A program made the position numbers and the translations under genes. The notes beneath the pieces were generated by a model, which was not told the origin of the DNA, did not search any database, and saw only the letters and a program-made list of their open reading frames with translations. A stretch of DNA of 23,038 nucleotides from Clostridiaceae bacterium AF10-41. GTDB lineage: Bacteria; Bacillota; Clostridia; Clostridiales; Clostridiaceae. Positions within the stretch are counted from its first letter, which is position 1. Every line of letters begins with the position of its first letter. Of the stretch, positions 16,606-23,038 are shown in pieces. Location: positions 1 to 23,038 of the forward strand of contig JAQCTH010000027.1 in assembly GCA_027686065.1 (NCBI GenBank), in the 5' to 3' direction.

Positions 16606-17592
16606 ATGAAAGAGTATATTCATAATAAATTAATAGCACTAACAGATGAAGAAAATAAAATTTTAAATGGTGAGCATGAAATTAATAAAAGTTTATATAC
16701 TGACAATGGTCAATTTATAATAGATAGCAATAAGTTATTAGGAAAAGAAGAACTTATAGATATAAGAAAACATACAAGATTTATAGATTTTCCAAAGCAT
16801 AAGCATAATTATATTGAATTTAATTATGTTTATCAAGGAAGCTTAACAGAGATAATTGATGATAAGAAAATAATACTTAAAAAAGGAGAATTAATTTTCT
16901 TAAATCAATATATTACTCATGAAATCCAAGCGTCTAAGGAAGAAGATATAATAATAAACTTTATAATAAAACCTGAATTCTTCGATTATATATTAGGATT
17001 ATTGGAAAATGATAATATAATAAGCCGATTCTTAATAACAACCTTATATACTAATTATGAAGAAGGAGAATATCTATATTTTAAAGTTGCAGATAATAAG
17101 GAAATACAAAACTTAGTAGAAAAAATAATAACTGAACTGTATACTCCTTCTATAATGAGTAAAGCTACAATTAAACTTTTAGTAGGATTATTAATAGTGG
17201 AACTAGTAAAAAATTCACAAGATGTAGAGACGTATTCTGTGGATAATTATGAAAAGATGTTAATAATTCAATGCTTAAAATATATAGATGAGTTTTACAG
17301 AGCAGGGAATCTTTTTGAGCTATCTAAAGAACTTAAGCAACCACATTATAAGTTAAGCAAATTAATTAAAAGGCATACTAAGATGACTTTTAAAGAGCTG
17401 CTACAAGAAAAAAGACTTAGCAAAGCTGTAGAGCTTTTAAAATTTACAGAATATCCTATAGTTGAGGTTATAGATTTAATTGGATATGAAAATCTTACTT
17501 ATTTCTATAAGATATTTAAAACAAAGTATAAAGTTACGCCTAAAGAATATAGAGAAAGACAATATAAATTATCTTGTAAAGAGATAAAATGA
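16606..17592 (+). CDS. AraC family regulator with N-terminal cupin sensor
   Basis: This 328-residue transcription factor has an N-terminal cupin-like sugar-sensing domain at about residues 55-125 (FPKHKHNYIEFNYVYQGS, then KKGELIFLNQYITHEI). The C-terminal AraC DNA-binding domain with two helix-turn-helices spans about residues 223-322 (LFELSKELKQPHYKLSKLIKR, then VIDLIGYENLTYFYKIFKTKYKVTPKEYRE). It is encoded between the PTS/GH1 operon and the GH89 gene, in the same orientation. The start is ATG with an AGGAG site. It is a natural candidate to control the GH89 gene, whose promoter begins 19 bases after its stop codon, or the PTS operon. No terminator separates it from that promoter. Confidence 0.92.
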   Translation: MKEYIHNKLIALTDEENKILNGEHEINKSLYTDNGQFIIDSNKLLGKEELIDIRKHTRFIDFPKHKHNYIEFNYVYQGSLTEIIDDKKIILKKGELIFLNQYITHEIQASKEEDIIINFIIKPEFFDYILGLLENDNIISRFLITTLYTNYEEGEYLYFKVADNKEIQNLVEKIITELYTPSIMSKATIKLLVGLLIVELVKNSQDVETYSVDNYEKMLIIQCLKYIDEFYRAGNLFELSKELKQPHYKLSKLIKRHTKMTFKELLQEKRLSKAVELLKFTEYPIVEVIDLIGYENLTYFYKIFKTKYKVTPKEYRERQYKLSCKEIK

Positions 17593-17610
17593 AAAAAATG
17601 TAGAAAAACG

Positions 17611-17639
17611 TTGACATGAATATTGTAATATAATAGAAT
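17611..17639 (+). promoter_or_regulatory. Near-consensus sigma-A promoter upstream of the GH89 gene
   Basis: TTGACA at 17611-17616, 17 bases and TAGAAT at 17634-17639. Transcription should start near 17646. A CG-centred, roughly cre-like sequence (AAAACGTTGACA) overlaps the -35 box, with too many mismatches to call it firmly. The start codon of the GH89 gene is nearly 300 bases away. Confidence 0.75.
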
Positions 17640-17645
17640 GTAATT

Positions 17646-17740
17646 GTAAACATTGGATAAAAAGTATATAAAAAGAATATAAGAATTGAGTAAAAATTAT
17701 ATATCGTGAATGTTGAAGTTTGTAGTGTAACCATTCGGGC
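17646..17740 (+). other. Leader RNA before the internal terminator of the GH89 gene
   Basis: This leader segment contains no open frame of note. It holds a possible stem, GAATGTT/AACCATTC (17708-17714 and 17729-17736, one bulge). GAAGT (17715-17719) can pair with ACTTC (17749-17753), which lies in the left arm of the terminator. That would be a modest antiterminator structure. No known riboswitch class was recognised. Confidence 0.4.
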
Positions 17741-17792
17741 AAAATCTGACTTCTTATAATAGCTAATGCTATTATAAGAGTCAGATTTTTTA
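17741..17792 (+). terminator. Strong intrinsic terminator inside the GH89 leader
   Basis: AAAATCTGAC (17741-17750) pairs with GTCAGATTTT (17780-17789). The stem continues as TTATAATAGC/GCTATTATAA, with one bulged T, to a four-base loop, and a T-tract closes it. About 22 base pairs make this one of the most stable hairpins in the window. It lies about 100 bases after the promoter and 145 bases before the GH89 start, so it either attenuates that gene or ends a small RNA of about 145 bases. Confidence 0.85.
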
Positions 17793-17839
17793 TATTGTAC
17801 AGGTTTTTAATAATAATGAAGGCCTATTAATAAAAAATT

Positions 17840-17864
17840 AAGGAGGTGATGAGTAGAGGGTAAA
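17840..17864 (+). promoter_or_regulatory. Orphan consensus Shine-Dalgarno with a four-codon frame
   Basis: AAGGAGGTGAT (17840-17850) is a full-length match to the 16S rRNA 3' end complement, yet no gene starts at normal distance. The only frame is ATG at 17849 (GTG at 17846), which stops after MSRG. The GH89 start has its own weaker AAGGAAG site at 17922. The orphan site may act as a standby ribosome site or drive a tiny leader peptide. Confidence 0.35.
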
Positions 17865-17936
17865 GATATATATATAGCTTTTCCTAAGACTAACAAAAAT
17901 AAAATTAATTTAACTACAAGAAAGGAAGTTTGGTTG

Positions 17937-20900
17937 ATGAAGAAAAAATTTAGCAAATTAATAACGCGCCTAGTAACTACTGTATATATTATTGGTATGT
18001 TTTCTAGTATACCATCACCTGTTTGGGCAGCTGAAACATCGGATTCTGAGACATCGAATATTGTAGAGTATCTAGTATCTGAAGATGCTTATATAAGAAA
18101 ATCAAAAGGAAGTTCCAATTTCAACTATGAAAATATTACAAAGGCTCATGGTGCTCAATATGAGAATAAGGGCTATACTGTAATTAATGCCAAGTATGAT
18201 TCAACAGATGAAATTATAGGAGCTATGAAATTTAAACTACCTACTAAGGAAGAAATAGAACAAAATAAGCTGAACAGTTTTGAGTTCGTATTTAATATTT
18301 TTAAAAATGCAAATTATGCAGTAGGTGATCAATCTTATATATTTCACTACTCAACTGATACAGACTGGAAAGAAACATCACTAACTTGGAATAATAAACC
18401 ATCGTTCATGGATAAAAATGATAGTAACATATTGTTTCAATTCGATATAAAAAAAGATGATGAATATGAAACAAAAACCGATGAAGAAAAAACTATAAAA
18501 ACAAATATATCAGATACAATAATTAAATTAGTGGAAGAAGGTCATAGTGAAATTACTGTGTTTGTAACAGCTAAAAATAGTGTAGGAACATCTATTTTAA
18601 TACATAGTAAAGAAACTAGTGATCAAACAAAAAGAGCTAGAATAAGTGCTTCAAGTAAAGAGTATACAATAAAAATGTTAAAGGATCTTGTGGAGCAGTG
18701 TGAATCTGCGGATCAATCTAGCTACACTCAAGAAAGTTTTAATATATTTAAAGAAAAGCTAAATATAGCAAAAGATTTACTAAAGCAAGAGGAAATCACA
18801 GATTATGAAATTCAAATTGCATATAATGAGTTAAAGGGATCTTACGAAAACTTGGTAAGTAATACTGATCCAAATGATCCAAATAATATAGCTTATAATA
18901 AGCCTACACGAAGTAATCTTTCAAAAAGCTTAGCAGTGAATGTTACTGATGGGAATGTGAATACGGCATGGAGTGGTGATTTTTACCCATCTTATGTAGA
19001 TATTGATTTAATGCAACAATATGATTTGAATGAAATCAAACTATATATACCATCAAATAAAAAAACATATTATACAATTTATGGTAGTAATGATGGTAAG
19101 AATTATGATCGTTTATACCAAAAGAGAACAAAAACTGCTGCAACTGAAACTGGAGATAGCATTGTTTTTGAAAATCCTACATCTTATCGTATTATACGTG
19201 TTTACATGGAATATACAGAAGGAGAAAATAAAGCTTATCTGTCTGAGATTAAAGTATATGGAACAAAGACTAATTCAAATTCTCAATCATTAAGAGAAGG
19301 AACACTTGAAGAAATATTAGGTGTAGAAGATTATAAAAATACTGAGTATAAAAATGAAATTAGTAATGAAGAGACATATGAAAATATCTATGGTATTGTA
19401 GGACGTACTGTAGGTGAAAAATATCGCGATTGGTTTTCTTTTGAAATAGCACCTAATACAGAAAATGATGATGACTACTTTGAGTTAAGTGACAAAGGTG
19501 GAAAAATCAACATTAAAGGTAATAGCGGAATTTCTATTACAACAGGACTAAATTATTATTATAAAAATTATTTAAATGTGCATATATCCGAGCAAACTAT
19601 GCAAGTAAATATGCCAAGTAATATTGTTAAAATAGGCAATAGTGTACGTAAAGAAACAGAATATAAAATACGTTATGCATTTAACTATTGCACTTTAAGT
19701 TATACGTTTGCATTCTTTGGTGAAGAAGATTGGCAAAGAGAAAATGATTGGTTAGCACTTAATGGGGTCAATGTTGTACTTGATCTTGCTGGTCAAGAGG
19801 CAACGTGGATTAAATTCTTAATGAATTTTGGTTATTCTTTTGATGATGCTAAAGACTGGTTAACAGGTCCAGCATATTATGCATGGCAATTCATGGACAA
19901 CATGGAGTCATTTGGAGGACCAGTTCCTGATCAATATATTATTGATAGAGTAGAACTTGCAAGAAATACACAAAGATGGAAAAATTCTTTAGGTATGCAG
20001 ACTGTTCTACAAGGATATGCGGGTATGGTTCCAACGAACTTTAATGAGTTCCAGCCGCAAGTTAATATAATTAAACAAGGGTTATGGAATGGATTTAGTA
20101 GACCAGATATGATTGCAACAGATTCAGAAATATATGATGAATATGCAAAATTATTTTATGAAGCACAGGAATTTGTATACGGTAAAACCTCTGATTATTA
20201 TGCAGTAGATCCTTTCCATGAAGGTGGTAAAAGACCAGCTGGATTAAGTGATGGAACTATAGCAAATGAAGTATTGAATTCTATGCTTGAATATGATAAA
20301 GATGCAGTATGGATTGTACAAGGATGGCAAAGTAATCCTACCAATGAATTATTAAATGGTATGGGGGATAGAAGAGAAGATCATGTATTAATTATTGACT
20401 TAATCAAATATCCTATTGCAAGTTCAACAAAATATAATAAAACATCTTATGGAAGTACGAAGCTTGATTCATTAGAATTTAATAACACTAATTGGGCATG
20501 GGGACTTTTAGCAAACTTTGGTGGAAATCCTTCTATGCATGGACAAATGGAAGCTATGGTAAATGATATCCAGAATGCTAAAAAGACAAGTAAGCATATG
20601 GCTGGATTAGGAATTATATCTGAAGCACAATATGATAATCCTATCATGTATGACTTGATCTTTGATTTAGCTTGGGCTGATGATAATTTCAATTTAGATC
20701 AATGGATAAATAAATATATAGAAAGACGATATGGCGGTATTTCTGAAAATGCTAAAATGGCATGGAAAATAATGAAGGATTCCAATTATGATTATGGGGT
20801 TAGATTTACAACTCAGATATTTGGAATGAAGAATACAACACCTCAAAATTATGGTAAGCAGAATATAGCCTATGGAGCGGACAAGCTTGAGACAGCATTC

Positions 20901-23038
20901 CGTTTATTAATAGAAGATTATGATAAGTTTAAAAATAGTGAAAGTTATCTTTATGATTTAACAGAAGTTATGAGACAATTGGTAAGTAATTATGCAGTTG
21001 TTACATATAATGATTTGTTAAGTGCAAAAGAAAGTAAGGACATTGTAAAATTTAAAGAAGAAAAAGAAAAATTCTTAAAGGCATTTGATGTGTTAAATTC
21101 AGTTCAGGAAACGCAACAAGATCAACTTGCTGGAGAATGGATTGGAAGAGCACAAGACTTAGCGGCTGGTTATGATGACTTCGCAAAGGATGCTTTTGAA
21201 TTAAATGCTAAAGCATTAATTACTACTTGGGGTTCTAGACAATCTCATGGAAGTTTAAAAGAATATGGTTGGAGAAATTACGAAGGCATGTTTATAGACA
21301 TCTATAAGAATGCATGGGAAGAGTACCTTGATAAGGTTGAAGCAAATCTAGAATCAGGTAAGGCAATTAATACAATTAGTGCTTCAGGTTACTTTGATAT
21401 TTATTGGGATTGGGTTTTAGGCAAACAGGATTATACTAGGGATGCAAAAGACTCTCCTGAAGAAATTAAAGAAGTGGTAAAGATGGTAGTGGATAATTGC
21501 ATGCTATCAGGAGAGCTTGATCCTAACATAGGAAATAGAGCACTTAATCGTTTAATTACTACTGATACTGATGATATTATTGGGAAAGTTAGTGAAATAA
21601 CTGATGGGAAGGAAGATACAAAGGCAACTATAAAGGCTAATAATGATATTAAGAAGCCAGAATTGATTGTAGATTTAGTTGGAGAATTCCAGCTATCAAA
21701 GATTCAAATACTTATTGATAGTTGTACCTTTGATGGATACGAAATTTATGTAAGTAACGATAAGGAAACATGGAACAAAGTTGTAGAGATTAATACAAAT
21801 GATATATCAGATACATTTGATGAATTTTTAGTAACAGATATTACAGCAAGATATGTGAAATTAAAGGCTGTTTTAGCAGATAATAAAGATACATCTAATA
21901 AGGAACTTTCAATTAAAGAAATAAGAATTTTTGGAGAAGCAATATTACCTACTTTAGAACAATTAAGTTATTTAGTAGGTTACGGAAAAACTATAGATCT
22001 TGATTCAAGTGAACAAAGTAATATCGATAAGTTTAAAAATGCATTAAAAATTGCTGAAAGTGCTATTGCAAACAATGCAGCAGTAGATGAAGTTAGCAGT
22101 GTATATTGGAATTTATATGAGTCTATCATAAGTCTTAATATTGGTGGTTTGAAGAAACTAGCATTAAATAAACCAGTAACAGCACATAACGGCACATCTG
22201 GCGCACCTGAAAGACTTGTAGATGGTCAATTAGAAACATTCTGGGATTCAGGAAGATTAAGTGAAACTAATAAACCATATGAAACTACTATTACTCCAGG
22301 ATGGGCTATTGTAGAGCTTGGTAGTCTGTGTAATATTGAAGAAATTAGAATTATGTTCAGTAATACTAATCAAAAGTATTGGCATAATTATGAGTTATAC
22401 AGTAGTTTAGATGGTGAAACATGGATAAAAGTTGGAGAGAAGACAACAAAAACAAAACCAAATGAAGCAGAAGATCATTATTTCTTAGAGAATATCAACG
22501 CTAAATATATAAAGATATCTACTACAAATATAGAAGAAGTAAGTGGTAAGAGAGTACCTTATCAAGTTGCAGAATTACAAGTATTAGGATCTCAAGTGGT
22601 TATTAACAAAAATCAATTAGAAAATTTAATAAATGAAGCAGATAATATGGATAAGAGCAAATATACAGAAAAAACTGTAAAAGCACTTAACGATATTGTA
22701 GCATTAGCGAAGACAGTAGTTGGCGATGCAGAGGCTACTCAGGCAGAAGTAGACGATGCAGCTAAAGCAGTAAAAGAAGCAATAGAAAATCTTCAATTAC
22801 TAGCAGATAAGTCAGAGCTAAAAGCAACATTAGAAAAAGCTAATAATGTAGACAAGAGCAAATATACAGAAAAAACTGTAAAAGCACTTAATGAAGCAAT
22901 AGAATTAGCCAATGCAGTAGTAGGTAAAGCAGAATCCACTCAAGCAGAAGTAGACGATGCAACTAAGGTAGTAAAAGAAGCAATAGAAAATCTTCAATTA
23001 TTAGCAGATAAATCAGAACTAAAAGCAGCATTAGAAAA
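17937..23038 (+). CDS. Secreted multimodular GH89 alpha-N-acetylglucosaminidase (C-terminus beyond window)
   Basis: The frame is open from ATG 17937 to the window edge, at least 1700 residues; the end is not seen. The signal peptide is cut after VWA (about residue 31). The modules in order are: a DNRLRE/CBM-like domain (about 39-240, with ETSLTWNNKP), a FIVAR-like helical segment (243-310), an F5/8 type C (CBM32) domain (319-444), the NAGLU N-terminal domain (455-565), the catalytic barrel (about 570-905), the helical C-terminal NAGLU domain (to about 1180), a second discoidin-like domain (1205-1335), a helical segment (1340-1402), a CBM32 (1409-1552) and tandem FIVAR repeats from 1557. The conserved family glutamates are present: E762 in DPFHEGG (acid/base) and E896 in GLGIISEAQYDN (nucleophile). 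GH89 removes terminal alpha-linked GlcNAc, for example from mucin glycans; C. perfringens has a related enzyme. A TTG at 17934 is an alternative start. The promoter is at 17611. Confidence 0.92.
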   Translation, partial: MKKKFSKLITRLVTTVYIIGMFSSIPSPVWAAETSDSETSNIVEYLVSEDAYIRKSKGSSNFNYENITKAHGAQYENKGYTVINAKYDSTDEIIGAMKFKLPTKEEIEQNKLNSFEFVFNIFKNANYAVGDQSYIFHYSTDTDWKETSLTWNNKPSFMDKNDSNILFQFDIKKDDEYETKTDEEKTIKTNISDTIIKLVEEGHSEITVFVTAKNSVGTSILIHSKETSDQTKRARISASSKEYTIKMLKDLVEQCESADQSSYTQESFNIFKEKLNIAKDLLKQEEITDYEIQIAYNELKGSYENLVSNTDPNDPNNIAYNKPTRSNLSKSLAVNVTDGNVNTAWSGDFYPSYVDIDLMQQYDLNEIKLYIPSNKKTYYTIYGSNDGKNYDRLYQKRTKTAATETGDSIVFENPTSYRIIRVYMEYTEGENKAYLSEIKVYGTKTNSNSQSLREGTLEEILGVEDYKNTEYKNEISNEETYENIYGIVGRTVGEKYRDWFSFEIAPNTENDDDYFELSDKGGKINIKGNSGISITTGLNYYYKNYLNVHISEQTMQVNMPSNIVKIGNSVRKETEYKIRYAFNYCTLSYTFAFFGEEDWQRENDWLALNGVNVVLDLAGQEATWIKFLMNFGYSFDDAKDWLTGPAYYAWQFMDNMESFGGPVPDQYIIDRVELARNTQRWKNSLGMQTVLQGYAGMVPTNFNEFQPQVNIIKQGLWNGFSRPDMIATDSEIYDEYAKLFYEAQEFVYGKTSDYYAVDPFHEGGKRPAGLSDGTIANEVLNSMLEYDKDAVWIVQGWQSNPTNELLNGMGDRREDHVLIIDLIKYPIASSTKYNKTSYGSTKLDSLEFNNTNWAWGLLANFGGNPSMHGQMEAMVNDIQNAKKTSKHMAGLGIISEAQYDNPIMYDLIFDLAWADDNFNLDQWINKYIERRYGGISENAKMAWKIMKDSNYDYGVRFTTQIFGMKNTTPQNYGKQNIAYGADKLETAFRLLIEDYDKFKNSESYLYDLTEVMRQLVSNYAVVTYNDLLSAKESKDIVKFKEEKEKFLKAFDVLNSVQETQQDQLAGEWIGRAQDLAAGYDDFAKDAFELNAKALITTWGSRQSHGSLKEYGWRNYEGMFIDIYKNAWEEYLDKVEANLESGKAINTISASGYFDIYWDWVLGKQDYTRDAKDSPEEIKEVVKMVVDNCMLSGELDPNIGNRALNRLITTDTDDIIGKVSEITDGKEDTKATIKANNDIKKPELIVDLVGEFQLSKIQILIDSCTFDGYEIYVSNDKETWNKVVEINTNDISDTFDEFLVTDITARYVKLKAVLADNKDTSNKELSIKEIRIFGEAILPTLEQLSYLVGYGKTIDLDSSEQSNIDKFKNALKIAESAIANNAAVDEVSSVYWNLYESIISLNIGGLKKLALNKPVTAHNGTSGAPERLVDGQLETFWDSGRLSETNKPYETTITPGWAIVELGSLCNIEEIRIMFSNTNQKYWHNYELYSSLDGETWIKVGEKTTKTKPNEAEDHYFLENINAKYIKISTTNIEEVSGKRVPYQVAELQVLGSQVVINKNQLENLINEADNMDKSKYTEKTVKALNDIVALAKTVVGDAEATQAEVDDAAKAVKEAIENLQLLADKSELKATLEKANNVDKSKYTEKTVKALNEAIELANAVVGKAESTQAEVDDATKVVKEAIENLQLLADKSELKAALE
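22605..23038 (+). repeat. Tandem 201-base FIVAR repeats at the 3' end
   Basis: Units of 67 codons begin at 22605, 22806 and 23007; the third is cut by the window edge. DKSKYTEKTVKALN and AIENLQLLADKSEL recur. The DNA is nearly identical in blocks such as the 40 bases from 22650 and 22851, which suggests recent duplication or gene conversion. FIVAR modules usually act as rod-like spacers or cell-surface interaction modules in clostridial glycosidases. Confidence 0.85.

Noticed and set aside
17604..17618. cre site over the GH89 promoter -35 box
   Set aside because: The CG centre and one half fit, but two to three key positions mismatch in both orientations.
17708..17792. BglG/LicT-type ribonucleic antiterminator (RAT) in the GH89 leader
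   Set aside because: GGGCAAAAT resembles the end of a RAT, but the matching GGATTGTTAC-like left half is absent and no BglG-family antiterminator gene is in the window.
17593..17936. Riboswitch before the GH89 gene
   Set aside because: Compared by eye with conserved cores of cyclic-di-GMP, preQ1, SAM, glycine, fluoride and T-box elements; none fits.
19030..19293. 87-codon plus-strand frame inside the GH89 gene
   Set aside because: It lies fully within the CBM32-coding region in another frame, so it is a shadow of the real gene.

Overview
The window is about 23 kb of very AT-rich DNA from a low-GC Gram-positive bacterium. The promoters are sigma-A type (TTGACA-N17-TATAAT-like), the Shine-Dalgarno sites are strong GGAGG-like, and hairpin-plus-T terminators are frequent. 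The gene content (OpuF/OpuC-type osmolyte importer, 2-enoate/dienoyl-CoA reductase-type flavoenzyme, lactose/cellobiose-family PTS, multimodular GH89 with CBM32 and FIVAR modules) points to Clostridium sensu stricto, a relative of the gut mucin-degrading clostridia. The species cannot be resolved from the sequence alone. No rRNA, tRNA, CRISPR array, transposase or phage gene was seen.

Left part (1-7300): an osmoprotectant ABC transporter of two overlapping genes (ATPase with CBS domains; permease fused to the substrate-binding protein); a small NadR/AAA_28-type P-loop protein; a minus-strand pair of an ECF sigma factor and a tail-anchored protein of unknown family that could be its partner; a secreted single-domain fasciclin (FAS1) protein behind strong inverted repeats; and a TetR regulator.

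Middle part (7300-9300): a 645-residue Old-Yellow-Enzyme/FeS/FAD reductase of the 2-enoate reductase and 2,4-dienoyl-CoA reductase family. A long dyad lies between it and the TetR gene.

Right part (9300-23038): a carbohydrate-use locus. A LevR/CelR-like PRD regulator is followed by a divergent DUF3284-type gene, then by EIIA, EIIB and EIIC of a lactose/cellobiose-family PTS, a GH1 6-phospho-beta-glucosidase, an AraC regulator, and a very large secreted GH89 alpha-N-acetylglucosaminidase that runs off the window. The plausible logic is that the secreted GH89 and its binding modules work on host glycans outside the cell, while the PTS imports and phosphorylates a beta-linked disaccharide that the GH1 splits inside.

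The most unusual points are four. (1) The LevR-like regulator has a degenerate AAA+ domain: the Walker A lysine is replaced, the GAFTGA loop is absent and Walker B reads DN instead of DE. No -24/-12 promoter is visible before the PTS operon. (2) A perfect GTGTATAA-N8-TTATACAC inverted repeat precedes that regulator, and related ATACAC half-sites recur before the PTS operon. (3) The GH89 gene sits behind a near-consensus promoter whose transcript meets a strong intrinsic terminator about 145 bases before the start codon, which suggests an attenuator or a small RNA. (4) The DUF3284-type gene seems to be transcribed as a leaderless mRNA.
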